64,000 bases of DNA from Amanita rubescens (GCA_015039365.1 WION01000001.1:744001-808000), one strand, 5' to 3'; counted from the stretch's first letter, positions 11,618 to 22,744 are shown. Notes: a model not told the origin generated them from the sequence alone. Made by a program: numbers and translations.

Positions 11618-13476
11618 TCATACAAAACATTCCTCTTTCAACAATGTCGTTCCTTCGTTATCCGTTTCTCCTTTATCATGATCCGCTCTGCGAGATAAGG
11701 CGTCAGCCTTGGTGTTGGTTTTTCCGGGTCTATGTTTCAGGACGAAATTGTATTCCTGTAGATCCAGTACCCATCGTGCCTGTCTCCGATTGATGTTTTG
11801 AGGTTTTCGGAAGTACGTGAGATTTTGATGATCGGTTAGAATCTCGATCTGTTCTTCCGTTCCTTTCAAATAATGAGACCATTCGTATAGGGCATGCATG
11901 ACCGCCAACAGCTCCTTATCGTACACTTCGTAATTTCTTTCAGCAGGATTCAACGATTTTGAGATGAACGCTACTGGTCTCCATGTGCCATCTTCTTGTT
12001 GTTGAGATAATACCGCTCCCATGGCAAAGTCCGATGCGTCCGTTTCTACTCGATATTTTCCTTTGTCTGACGGTATCGCTAGTACCACTTCCTCCCCTAC
12101 TCTCATCTTCAACCCTATAAATGCTTCCTCCTGTAATACCGTCCACATCCATCCTTCTTTCCCCGTCAATCGCGTGAGAGACTTGGCTATCTTCGCAAAT
12201 CCCCGTATGAATCGTTGATAAAAGTTCACGAATCCTAAGAATTGTTGTAGCTCTCGTTTATTTGTAGGTTTGGGCCAATCCAATATCGCTCGTACTTTGG
12301 CTTTATCCATGCGTATAGAGTCGCGCGATATTATCAATCCTAGGAATTCAATTGTCTTTTGATCGAACCAACATTTCTCCGCTTTCAACGACAATTTGTA
12401 CTGCTTTAGTTTTTCTAAGATTCGATTCACATGTAGTTTATGTGTCTTTTCATCCTTAGAATACACCAATATGTCGTCCATGTATATCACCACCCATCCT
12501 TCCGCTATTTCCTCTCTGAATATATCATTCATCATCGTTTGAAAGGTTGCCAGTGAGTTTGTGAGTCCAAAGAACATCACTAACGGCTCAAACAACCCTC
12601 TATTCATTCTGAATGCTGCCTTCCACTCATCTCCTTCCTTTATCCGTATGTTATTGTACCCCCACCGGATGTCCATCTTCGAGAATACCTTTGCGTGACT
12701 AAGTTGATCTACTAGTTCAGATATCAGTGGTAATGGATATCTGTTCTTTATCGTCATCTCGTTCAGTTTTCGGTAATCTTGTACCGGCCTCAACTTCCCA
12801 TCCTTCTTTTTAATGAAAAAGAACGGTGATGCCATCGGGGACTTGCTGGTTCTTATCCGTCCCGTTTCTAGGTTATCTTTCAGGAACGCATCCAATTGTC
12901 CCTGTTCCTCTTTATTCAGTGGGTAGATTTTGCAATCCACCGCTTGGGCGCCAGGTACCAACTCGATCGCGTGATCCCATCTTCCTCGTTTTGGTAGTTC
13001 ATCAAACGTCTCCTTGTCAAACACTTCTCGGTGACTTAAATAGTGAGCGGGTACGATATCTTTCACATCGCGCTTTATTTGATTTGCTACCGCTATTTCA
13101 GTCGCCGTGGTTGCGTGAGCTCTTAGTATTCCCCAACTCGTCCCCTCGTCTTCCATTACCGCTAACAATCTATCTCCCTCCTCCCACTCATGTGTTCCAC
13201 CGGTCTCGTCATTGCCCTCAGTGTCTATAGTGTCATCGTCCTCTCCTTCTACGTGGCATGTACCTGGGCAATTTTTCATAAGGAGTGAGCCCGTCTTCCA
13301 GTTCACGATCGGATTGTGATGTTTTAACCAATTGTGTCCCAAGTATATGTCAAGCTTTCCGAGCACAGATACGCCGAATTCGAACACTTCGTAGTGAGTT
13401 CCTACTTGCAGTTTCAATTGTACCATCTCCTTCAACGCTCCTCCTAAGTTCGGTGTGCCGTCGGCGTTGTAGACGG
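11618..13476 (-). CDS. Gypsy protease C-terminus, reverse transcriptase and RNase H
   Basis: Reading leftward from the nested LTR boundary, the frame resumes inside the protease (YNADGTPN). It then runs through the reverse transcriptase (LRPVQDYRKLN, the YMDDILVYS catalytic motif) and RNase H (TDASDFAMGAVLSQQ), and ends near ALSRRADHDKG. It stops at an in-frame TGA (11618-11620) a few codons after CFV. The codon is one C-to-T change from CGA and the frame continues beyond it into integrase. Upstream, the open frame continues for about 40 residues into the nested solo LTR (to 13606); those residues are not retroviral protein. Confidence 0.92.
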
Positions 13477-13820
13477 TGTAACAACGAAACGGAGACTGTG
13501 GTGTGCAGTCTCCGATGATCCGATGCGGCCGATGGAGTTCGGCAGCACCAAAGGGTGCTCGTCCACTTCGGTCGCACTCGTCGGGGCTCGGGAATAGTGA
13601 ACTCAAGTGAGGGGTAGTAAAAGCTTGTATATCAAACTATCTACGACATGACTATATACTGTATGCCTCGTGTACTACATCCGTCCGATCCGAAACGGTT
13701 GAGTCCGACACATCGGAGCTGTCGGAAGTTGTCGGAACTGTCGGAACAGGGTCCTGAGGTCGAGGGTTCGAGTCCGCGATGAGGTAGTGAGTACAACGTA
13801 CCCGGAATCGGTACGTTACA
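13477..13820 (-). mobile_element. Solo LTR nested in the Gypsy protease gene
   Basis: The 344-bp insert begins TGTAAC and ends GTTACA and is flanked by a 4-bp duplication ACGG (13473-13476 and 13821-13824). Removing it with one duplication copy joins RPIPV to YNADGTPN in frame across the Gypsy protease, as expected for an intact element. A related, diverged copy lies at about 17629-17939. No internal region remains, so this is a product of LTR-LTR recombination. Confidence 0.88.
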
Positions 13821-14352
13821 ACGGGGATGGGTCGGTCTAGGCGGCGTGTATTAAGATTATGTTGTCGTACAAATTTTTCGTTAATGCAAGAGCCTGTGCA
13901 TCCCGAGTCGATGAGTATTTCCGCCTTATGTCTCTGAAAGGTATCGAGCGTGGTGATTATGCCGCTGACCGTTACTTGGTTTTTTCCTTTCCCTCGTACA
14001 TAATGTTCTTTCGTTTTTAAATTTTGCAAATGCCACAGTGCATTTTTTTCTGTCATTCCGTTCAACGCATTCACCGTTTCTGCCGTCGCCTCCCTTTCTC
14101 TCGTTTTATGTACCCATTGTTTTAGACTTTGTACCGCTATTTCTTCTGGTTGTTCCCACACCCTTCTCACCATCCACGGTCCTTTCCATGTTTCTAATCT
14201 GTCTTTTTTTGTCGTTATCTTTTTGTTCCTCCATTTATGTTCTAACCCTCTGAGTTCGTACATAACGCAATCGATATTCAGTTTGGAATCCTCGTATTGT
14301 ACATCAGGGGTCGTAACATAACGTTCTTCGGTCAGTATCGTTGGAGATACGT
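13821..14352 (-). CDS. Gypsy pol N-terminus with aspartic protease, interrupted
   Basis: The frame is the same as the reverse transcriptase frame and is displaced by -1 from gag, overlapping the gag stop near 14353; this fits a gag-pol frameshift. The protease active site is ILIDSGCTGS (near 13905), followed by FVRQHNL and RPIPV, where the nested LTR cuts in. The upstream part is charged linker (LEHKWRNKK). The open frame continues to 13652 only by reading into the nested LTR. Confidence 0.85.
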
Positions 14353-15709
14353 CTACTGACCGTTCTGAAAACCCATCAACGTCGCTATTTCCACCTTTTC
14401 TTCTTCCGTTGCTCCCTCAATCCTTTCCTTCCACGTTACTTCTCTTATTTCTTTCACTTCCCTCTTAGGTCCCCAACATGCTTCCGTCATGTGGCCTAAT
14501 TTTCCACAGTTCTCACACTTGGGTGCATTCATCGTCCATTCTCTTACTTCTCTTCTTTCTCTCCTTGGTTCTTTACATTCCCTCGATATGTGTCTGAACC
14601 TGTTGCAGTTGTAACATTTGACCGGTCCCCTTCGGCGATCTATCTGCATGGCATTCGGATCGGGTCCCGATCCTGAAGGAATTGCGGTTGAAACTGTTGC
14701 TCCTGTGGCTACCGCAGTTGGTTTTGTCTCCTGTGGCGTCGGCATGTGACTTTGGAAGAATCTGGGTCTAAATCTGGGTCGGGCCGTTGTTCCATACAGT
14801 TTCTGTCTGTCTCTCCACGCCTTGTCCAGCGCCGTAGCTCGGTCATACCACAATTGTAAATCTCCCACTGCCGCTCCGTCACCGGGCGCTCCATTCTCTA
14901 CTATCTTCATTCCTAGTGGTGGATTCAACCCTCCTTTGAACTGGGCGATCAACGCGATTTCGTTGAAGTTCGTTAGTTGTGCCCAACTCTTGAAATCAAT
15001 GATGTAGTCCTCCACCCGGTCTCTTTCCTTGTTTCAACTCCCTCAGATGCCTAATCGCTTCATCTCTCGTCTCCGTGGTCATGAAGAACGCCAATGCCTT
15101 TGCTTTGAAATCGTTCCAGTCATCAAACGGTGGTTGGTGGGTGAAGGGGGCGATTCCTAGTTCCGCCACTCTCGGCGCTACCACCATTTCTCCCGCTGGC
15201 GATACCACTCCCACTACCTCGTCTCTTGGTTCTACTCCTGTTCTTAGCTGTCCCCATGTATAGTCTTTCGCTCTCGGCGTGTTTGTTATTTCGTCTATAA
15301 ACTCCATGAATTCTTGCAGCTTAACTCCCGCCCAATTCTCTGCTCTATTCGCCGTTCCTCCTTTTATGCGTTGGAGGGCAATTGCAATCATTTGGGTACC
15401 GTTGAGTACTTCTGTCAACGCGAAGTACGCTCTCATCGATCTCAGCCAGTGCGCTATCTTTTCAGGTTTGCCTTCATACGCCTCCGGCGGATCGATTTTC
15501 ATCTGTGGTCTGGGGGGTCTGGGAGGTTCTCTGAATGCCTCTCTTATTTCTCCTATCGCTCGGGCTACGCCGTGTCCTGCATTTCGTTGGTCTACCGGGG
15601 CCGCCGCCAACCACAACGCTCGTACCGTGGCCGGTGCTAACGACCCTATCAATGCGGCCAATAATCCTACGCATGCTCCTATCAACACCTCCGTCGGTGT
15701 ATACGGCAT
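14353..15709 (-). CDS. Gypsy gag with two CCHC zinc knuckles, frame broken
   Basis: The likely start is the ATG at 15709 (MPYTPTEVL). The first part includes the capsid-like region with PEAYEGKPEKIAHWLRSMRAYF. Near 15000-15020 the frame changes by one base: ELKQGKRP runs into a stop, while RVEDYIIDFKSWAQL continues in another frame. The second part ends with two zinc knuckles of the form CX2CX4HX4C (CYNCNRFRHISREC and CENCGKLGHMTEAC), which would bind the element RNA. The break lies inside the conserved gag domain, so it is a mutation rather than programmed recoding. Confidence 0.88.
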
Positions 15710-15983
15710 TCTTCTTATCTTCACAGGGACGAAGGGAGTTCTTGGTACTGTTCGTTTGGTTCTAGTTCGTTTTCTCCTATGGATCGAATAGGTACGCCTA
15801 AACTCGATCGAATCGTAGTTTTACAAGGTCTGCAACTCTAAGTTTAGAGCAGTCCCTGTTCTATCTCGTTAACCCTCGAGTCCGGGTTTATCAAGCGGTA
15901 GTGGATACGCGCGATGTGCAGCGTGAGGAGGTAGGTGTATCTGAAGTGGGCAACGACAGACGAACGAGTGTGGTAGTGTTAAG

Positions 15984-15995
15984 AGTCTTATGATT
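15984..15995 (-). other. Gypsy primer-binding site, self-priming type
   Basis: The minus-strand sequence AATCATAAGACT begins one base after the 5' LTR. The same 12 bases occur on the plus strand inside the LTR at 16093-16104, so the RNA leader would contain the exact complement AGTCTTATGATT. A TATATATA box at 16130-16137 places the expected transcription start about 30 bp downstream, near 16104. This is the arrangement known for Tf1, whose RNA 5' end folds back to prime reverse transcription. There is no TGG-type tRNA site. Confidence 0.75.
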
Positions 15996-15996
15996 T

Positions 15997-16256
15997 TGTT
16001 AGGAGGTGATCCCGACACAATCACTAGGACACTCGAGACTAGAAACGCAGATGGGAAGTGAGAATAAGATTGCGTCTATGGACGACAGAAACAATCATAA
16101 GACTAAGGGACATGTAAACAGTATTCAGGTATATATACTCGGACTCGTCGTTCCCATGCAGTCGTTCCGTGGAATTCTTAGGTAAGCGTGGGAGTTTCTC
16201 GTAATTAAAAGAAAAGAAAATGAAATGAAATGAAAAATGAAATCTCGACCGTTACA
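15997..16256 (-). repeat. Gypsy 5' LTR
   Basis: 260 bp, TG...CA, with TATATATA at 16130-16137 on the element strand and the self-primer complement at 16093-16104. Flanked on the right by the ATTTG duplication (16257-16261). Confidence 0.95.
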
Positions 16257-16311
16257 ATTTGCCTTTGGTATCAATGGGCTGGACCTGGGTGTCCATCTTT
16301 TCATATGCCGG

Positions 16312-16708
16312 TGAAACGATCAGAAGAAGGCCGATGCGGAAGTGCGTTCAGCCAAAGGGGCTATGGAGATCAGTCCGAAGGGTGTCTTGGGTGCAGAGAG
16401 AGTGCCGAAGATGAAGGTAAATGAGTGGAAGGTGTCCAAAGCACCGAGGAATGAAGGGAACGGAAGGAATCGAACTTGGAACGAAGCTGGGGTGATAATT
16501 CACTAACTACAACTACGTACACAATGGTATATATACTACGGAGGCACGAGGTGACCATGTGACAATTCCTGCACCAAGTCTGAGGCCTGTGCATGCGTCT
16601 GAACACAAACGATCATCCTCTGGGGTCGAGCATAGGCTCGGAGTGCTTCGGGGAGCTTTGGAAGGTTTCGGAGATCGGTTCCAACGTAGCCGGAATCAGC
16701 TTGTTACA
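16312..16708 (-). repeat. 3' LTR of the gag-only element
   Basis: About 397 bp, TGAAAC...GTTACA, a near copy of 18135-18534. The gag-like reading frame ends inside it at 16613. Confidence 0.85.
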
Positions 16709-17628
16709 CCTCCTGGGTACTTTTAATACTGACCTCCTGGTCAGGTCGGAGAGGTCAGAGAGTGATAGAAAGTAGAAGGGAAGTGGTGGGTGGGTTCTTC
16801 TCGTCTCACTTTCTTTGATCGTGCAGGCAGTCAAGGTGGCAGTTGGAATTTCGGCGGAATCAGGTCTTGGAGCAGCAGCTGTTGGGATGCCAGATGGCTC
16901 GGAAATGATAAAGACTTCGGCGATGAGGTCGCCGAGGGTTTCCGGGGTGGCAGAAATTGGCGCAGCAGTGGTTGGGTCATCGGGAGCCTCGGAGGTCTCG
17001 GTGGTATCATGCGTTGTAGTGGTAGGAGCGTCGGAGGGTCTGGAAGCTTCGGAGGGGGCAGTATTAGGGAGCGTGGATTGATTAGGGACCATATTCAGCA
17101 GTGTGCTAATGTGTATGTGTGTCGGAGTCATATGTACGTTTTGCAGTGCTTCAGTATTGACAGGCTCGGCGGTATGCGTTCCGGAGTGGTCTAGAGCTTC
17201 CAGGAAGTAGTTGGAGGACGCAATTGGCTTCGGAGTGGTCGGCTGTGTGTACCTCAGCAGCCATACATCAATGCGTTCTTTGAACCATTGTCCGAAGTGG
17301 CGGTATTGGAATGCATTTGGTTTGTTGCCATCCAAAAATTGAATCCGTCCGTCGACTATTTTGATCTTCCCTTGCCTTGCATATTCATCCCTGATATGGC
17401 ACCAGGCCGTCCGATGATTGATATCTCTGCAGAAAACGCATCCGCTAAGGAGATGGGTGGAAGCTGTGCTCGGAGCGAAGGCAGTGCTCGGAAGGGGAGT
17501 AGGGATAGGCATCGGAGGCATTGGAAGCGTCGGAGCTTGTGGGGTGGTCGTGGCGAGCAAGGCTATAGCAGACCTTGAGCTGATAATGAATTGCGTGGCA
17601 CTATTCATGTCTTTTAGATCATAGCCGT
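16613..17628 (-). CDS. Gag-like zinc-knuckle protein of the non-autonomous element
   Basis: The frame is open from the nested LTR boundary (17628) to a stop in the 3' LTR. It has an Ala/Pro/Thr-rich N-part, then CVFCRDINHRTAWC, a CX2CX4HX4C knuckle, followed by IRDEYARQGKIKIVDGRIQF. That arrangement (knuckle, then a basic 'YxxxGKxxxxxGxxxFLDG' stretch) is common in Gag proteins of Agaricomycete Gypsy elements. The C-terminal 200 residues are Pro/Thr/Ser-rich and low complexity. The natural start is lost: the apparent N-terminus comes from the nested LTR. Probable function is RNA binding and particle formation, possibly helped by an autonomous relative. Confidence 0.65.
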
Positions 17629-17939
17629 TGAAACAACGAAACGGAGGTTGCGTTGGGTGCAACCTCCGAGGCTCGGTGTTTGCCGAGCGAAAGGTGCTCG
17701 TCTGAGTTCGGTCGCACTCGTCGGGGCTCAGGAAGTGAATCCGAAGTGAGGGGGAGCAAAAGAATGTATAACCGAACTAACTACGACATAATATACTATG
17801 TACCTTGTGTACTACGTGTGCTACTCGGTCCGAGATGTATCCGATGCCGAGACTCAGTTCCGAGTCTCGGAAGGTTGAGCGAGGGTTTCGGCAAGGTTTG
17901 AGTATCGATTCCAGCATAGCCGGAATCGATACGTTACTA
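17629..17939 (-). repeat. Nested LTR copy related to the one in the Gypsy protease
   Basis: Begins TGAAACAACGAAACGGAGG and shares long blocks with 13477-13820 (GTGCTCGTC, TTCGGTCGCACTCGTCGGGG, GGAATCG..ACGTTA). The right end is mutated (ACGTTACTACAG), so the exact boundary and duplication cannot be fixed. Confidence 0.65.
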
Positions 17940-18112
17940 CAGCAGGGAGGGTATAATTGAAGAAAGGTCGGTGGGGTATGGTCTCTGAGCTATGGGAGGG
18001 CCAGCAGAGTGCTTGGAGTGGCTCGGAGCAGATTCCAAGTGACACCAGAACTTGTCCGATGCTTTCTGTGCAGCAGTTGGGTGAAAGGAATGACCGACAG
18101 ACTGACCTAAGA

Positions 18113-18132
18113 GCCCCTCGCGATGGGCTCCA
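18113..18132 (-). other. Putative tRNA primer-binding site of the gag-only element
   Basis: On the minus strand TGGAGCCCATCGCGAGGGGC starts two bases after the 5' LTR. TGG at this spacing is the usual complement of a tRNA CCA end. The tRNA identity is not determined. Confidence 0.5.
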
Positions 18133-18134
18133 GT

Positions 18135-18534
18135 TGAAACGATCAGAAGAAGGCCGATGCGGAAGTGCGTTCGGCCAAAGGGGCTACGGAGATCAGTCCG
18201 AAGGGTGTCTCGGGTGCAGAGAGAGTGCCGAAGACGAAGGTAAATGAGTGGAAGGTGTCCAAAGCACTGAGGAACGAAGGGAACGGAAGGAATCGAACTC
18301 GGAACGAAGCTGGGGTGATAATTCACTAACTACAACTACGTACACAATGGTATATATACTACAGAGGCACGAGGTGACCATGTGACAATTCCTGCACTGA
18401 GTCCGAGGCCTGTGCCACATGCGTCTGAACACAAACAATCATCCTCTGGGGTCGAGCATAGGCTCGGAGTGCTTCAGGGAGCTTCGGAAGGTTTCGGAGA
18501 TCAGTTCCAATGTAGCCGGAATCAGCTCGTTACA
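18135..18534 (-). repeat. 5' LTR of the gag-only element
   Basis: 400 bp, TGAAAC...GTTACA, matching 16312-16708 with scattered, mostly transition differences. Confidence 0.85.
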
Positions 18535-18780
18535 CTGGGATGTTAAACTTGTTGGACTGCCGCATTCAATAGTGATGGTGCATCAACTGTAGAGGGAGAA
18601 TTCATAATGTAGTCTGACCTTCATCCATGAGGGCAGCATTCAAGAGACCTGGAAGCATCTTCCCTGACCCTGAGCAAATGGGTTTAGAATGAGATAGTAC
18701 CAGTGATACTTCATTAATGCTGGGTGAGTGCCGCAACACCTAGCAATATGGGGGATTGCCAGTGCATCTTTGATCTTTAT

Positions 18781-18908
18781 TGGACAAAAGAGGTTGATGA
18801 CTGCAGCATATTGTGTCAGGGCTGTACAACAAGACAATCCAATTGTGGGACACCACAAGTTGTACAGCCCTGACACAATATGCTGCAGCTGTCAACCTCT
18901 TTTGTCCA
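18781..18908. repeat. Inverted repeat made of WD40-coding sequence
   Basis: Arms at 18781-18830 and 18859-18908 are about 50 bp, nearly perfect inverted copies (core TATTGTGTCAGGGCTGTACA). They are separated by 28 bp that reads KTIQLWDTT, the heart of a WD40 repeat. The arms read across the palindrome as further WD40-like sequence. Confidence 0.8.
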
Positions 18909-19399
18909 ACTGGGGGGTTACTTATAAGTTATTGGCACTTTGACAGATTTCCAATATTTGGGCCAGGAATCAAGGAAGGTCATTGCAGAGGTCAAATCTC
19001 TACCTTGCAGAAGGTGGTGGTGGCAACAGCAACAACCTCTTTGGGCCTTTCATGATGTCATGTCATCAATAACAGTCTCACTGATTTACCTATGGTTATG
19101 GACAAGTATTTCTCAACAAAACTTTGGGATGCTTCCCTGATAGTGTATGTACTAAGTCTCCACTGATGATTGTATTTGTACTGATGCAACTGTAGAGATC
19201 AAAATGTGATTTGGTGATCATTTAATTCATATGCAGGGCCAAACCAACAATTGCTTTTACACCCCCACACCCACACTGGGCAACTGGTCAACCTATGGTT
19301 ATTGGGTGAGTGGTGTTGCAAGAAAGTATATGTGGCAAATGGTAAGTGGTACTAGTAGTAGTATTACTCATCTTGTCATGTCCTCATTGGATCAAAGGA

Positions 19400-19480
19400 A
19401 GCTGTACAACTTGAAGACAATCCAATTGTGGGACACCACAACAGGAGAGCTGCTACAAGCAATTACTAGATGTGCCTCCC
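19400..19480 (+). pseudogene. WD40-repeat relic
   Basis: Translates as KLYNLKTIQLWDTTTGELLQA, the consensus end of a WD40 blade, with no extended frame on either side. It resembles 18810-18860. Likely a fragment of a large WD40/NACHT-type gene family that is often expanded and decayed in Agaricomycetes (inference). Confidence 0.6.
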
Positions 19481-22400
19481 AATGATTGCCAGGCTGTATC
19501 CTGTAGACCCAACTGTGCTCTGCAGTCATGGTGTCTGTCTCCCTCTCTAAGTGTAAGAAGTTCAACAGATTCCCACAACTGGCTCAGCTAATGACAGCAT
19601 ATACCATAGGATGGCAAATCCCAGGGGCCACCGCTACAGACAATGAAATTGGAGCCGCTGAACGATACCATCAGGACATTGTTATGACGAACACTGTCAT
19701 GGGTCCTGAGGTCCCTCAGTGGCTCATACAACTGATGGGTGCTGGCCAGCCTATCATATGGCTCGGGAATCTCATTGGCAATATTGTCATGCCTCATTGC
19801 TCATATCAATGATATCATTCTTGAACCAGAGTCAACCCAATACTTGGATCGTTTCCTCGTAGTAGTTGACTTCGCACTCTGCATACTTGGTTGTCTCAAC
19901 TGCACTAGACTTGAGGTTGATGCCTGATAACATACTAACATTGTTAAGCTGAGACTGAAGAGTTTGTAACAACAGGTGCATGAAGAATGCACTGGTTTCT
20001 CTCCTGTCAGTTGTCTGTATGGACATGTAAGTGGTCCTCCAACAGGTGCCCATAGCAGTGGATGTGAGTGTGATGCAGCTGGTCACCTGTCCCTCATTGC
20101 AGTGATTGGCAACCCCCTGATCATAATAGCCACCACCATCGCCACACAGTGGTGCTGATGGAAGCAGCCACCCTCATCATGATGACTACTCACCCTCTCC
20201 AAGGAAACAACACTAAATTCAATATTGGTTACCAACATTGGCAAGAGTGATACATACATCATACATGGATATTGAGGTTCACTCATAGTGTATGTAGATT
20301 ACTTTTCATACTAAGCATTTGTTGGCAGGGCAGCCATAGGTATCAGAACCATCCATTATCTACTCTAATTGCAGTCTATTCTCTAAGGCAAAAAAACCTG
20401 TAATTACAAATAGTATCTAAATTATGAGGTTACTACCTAGCAGAAGTATGTGAAGCATTGCTCACTAACTGTTTGCATATCATGAGATGATATGGTGACT
20501 TGGCAGACTGTCACTCACTCCCTGTTGGACATGGGGTCATACATATGTTATGAACCTTTTTGAAATAACACTTGCATGTTGTTGGTCATGATGAAGTGTG
20601 ATCCCCTGGGTGAAGGCCATGGCAAAAAATATGCAAAGTTACTCACCTTCTGTTGATCACAGGATAATATGTACATATAAAGGAGCTCAGTTGGTAGAAG
20701 TACACTGCCACTTACATAGTGAGGTTGAATGAGTTCAATAATAATAAAAAGTAAGATGTGCACTATCACTTACTGTCTGATGATTACAGGATGAGATGGC
20801 AATAAGAATGTGTGCCAGTGGAATTTTACTCACCTCCTATTGGCCATAAGGTGGAGTGGAACAAGCATTCCAGACTGAAAAAAAGGATGTGCAATATTAA
20901 TTTAACTCATAGGCTTTGGGCCAGTCTGTGTTGGGACCACCCTATAGTCATTGAACTCTTAGCCTCACACATGTGACATGTCACATCAATGGTAGTTACT
21001 TTACCATTACACTAGAATGCTATGCCTGTTTCTAAGCACATTTTAATTAGGTACTAATGATATGGTGCCAAGCACACTTCAGCATCAGGAGGGCATTACA
21101 CCCCCTGGCCCAGTACAGCACCTCCTGTGGTCTTCTTGAGGGTCAGCAAGAATGGATGTAGTCAGGGATAGCCAAAAGGTAGAGAGAGCACATGAGGGAG
21201 CAGGGGAGAATGGGTGTGGCATGGAGCTGGCAGAGAGTGGGACTCTGCCATAGTGTGGGTCTGGGACTGGTAGAAAACTAGGGTGAATGTAATGGCAGGG
21301 CAGGTAACAACTGTGCGCACAATGCCACACCCATTGAGATAAAGAACGCAATCAACATGCATGACAATCCCATCCATCATACCCTTTTAGTAGAATTGTA
21401 CCAATATACCTACCAGACAGTGCCTCAAATAACCTACCTCTGCAAAACAACAAGAGGTGGACTTTGCATTCAGCAATGGACTCATCCCAAGTAAGCTGGA
21501 TGGGTGGCCCACACAATGTATGTGTTAGGCTGCTCATCAGTGACCTGTTTTCCTACCAGTGTTAGCCTTGAATTCGCAACTCTAGCTCTGAAGGAAACAC
21601 ACTGCTTCTAGTCATATCTTCAGTTTGTCAAATAGGCTGGGTTTGTCCTTTCTCATTGTCAGTACATTTTGTAAACTATGAATGCCCTGACCAGCATCCA
21701 GTTCCTCTGTGATATCTACATTGCCATAGCACTTCATGATTCTCCATATTGATGTGGCATATTCATGCTGAGCAATGATAAATCATCAATGATGTCCCTG
21801 TCATGATGAAATTGGTGATGTTTACCTTGTTGTTTCTGAGTCTCCAAAATTTTTTGATGCCCTTGTTAGTGGAAGATGAGAAAATATGTGCAGCCCCAGT
21901 AGGTCCTGCATCAAACTTGGCTTCCAGATTGCTCATAGATCTGACCAATCCATGATCAAGACATCCACCAGGTAAAGTGACACACTGGTGCCTATCTTGA
22001 ACAAGCACCCGGCAAAATTTGTGATTAGTAGTCATTACTAGTAGGGGTCTTATTTAGATAATGTCTGAGGCAGCTCCTTTAACAAGTGACAAAAATCTTT
22101 CCTTAGATTTTCAAAGTCTTGACTGGAGGATGGTGTGGACAGAGTGGTGATTTTGGTATGTGACCTTTGCTACTTTTAACTGGTGAAATCAATCTACTGT
22201 ATATCAATTATAAACACAAAACTAATGCTCACAACAATGTAAAAAATGAGCTTATTATTATTGCCAGAACAGTCCCCTATTTCCTCTGCAATATTAATTT
22301 GGCCAGTTTCCATGGGTGCAAACTGGAGAATATTCCCTAACATTCTCACATGCACAAATGGCTCTGGACAGCCAGCCTTTGTTTCTCCAGCCTGAATATC

Positions 22401-22744
22401 CCCTGAGTCTACTAGGGGCCTCTTCCAATCTTACACAATCCATATAAGCTGTATCATGTAGAGATCAGCAGGGGTACAGGAAACCCTGGGGTTTTTCTGA
22501 GGTTTTGTGGAGGGTGAGGGTTGGCAACAGCTAACCCTTCACAACCCCTCCCTATATATACATAGGTACTAACCCTTCATACCCCTGGGAATATATGAGG
22601 TGTACAAATCCATACATATATGTAATATATGTATATGAAAACTTTACACGTATCATAAATATATTGGCATATCATACTAAGTATGGATAAAGCTAAACTG
22701 TTGAAATGAGCTATAATAAAAAATCAGAGTGCTTAATACATATA

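Larger units (their letters stand above)
9668..16256 (-). mobile_element. Gypsy LTR retrotransposon (chromovirus, Tf1/sushi-like), complete but mutated
   Basis: The element is 6589 bp in minus orientation. Both 260-bp LTRs start TG and end CA, and the flanks carry the 5-bp duplication ATTTG (9663-9667 and 16257-16261). The order is 5' LTR (15997-16256), self-complementary primer site, gag with two zinc knuckles, protease, reverse transcriptase, RNase H, integrase with GPY/F and chromodomain, polypurine tract, 3' LTR (9668-9927). The LTRs differ at two sites only, so insertion was recent. It cannot be autonomous now: gag has a frame break near 15015, the protease is split by a nested solo LTR, and pol has an in-frame TGA at 11618-11620. 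Chromodomain elements of this clade are known to target histone-marked chromatin. Confidence 0.95.
16312..18534 (-). mobile_element. Non-autonomous LTR element carrying only a gag-like gene
   Basis: Two related LTRs of about 400 bp (16312-16708 and 18135-18534) start TGAAACGATCAG and end GTTACA. They enclose 1.4 kb with no protease, polymerase or integrase. The flanks read CCGG (16308-16311) and CTGG (18535-18538), a 4-bp duplication with one C-to-T change. The left LTR has several more differences from the right than the Gypsy pair has, so this insertion is older. A second, related LTR copy (about 17629-17939) is nested inside. Minus orientation is inferred from the coding strand and primer site. 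Confidence 0.8.
18535..22744. other. CpG-depleted relic DNA with WD40 fragments
   Basis: About 4.2 kb, AT-rich and nearly without CG. It contains repeated relics of a WD40-coding gene (18781-18908 and 19400-19480). Around 20460-20850 there are degenerate phrases such as 'TTACTCACCT.C..TTGG.CA..A', each tens to about 130 bp apart, suggesting a very old tandem array. No intact gene, RNA gene or transposon end could be defined. Confidence 0.55.

Noticed and set aside
10000..15800. Plus-strand frames across the Gypsy element
   Set aside because: They are shadows of the minus-strand gag-pol.
18535..19500. Intact NACHT/WD40 immune-receptor-like gene
   Set aside because: Only isolated WD40 blade fragments exist, one of them in a palindrome; no NACHT motifs and no long frame.
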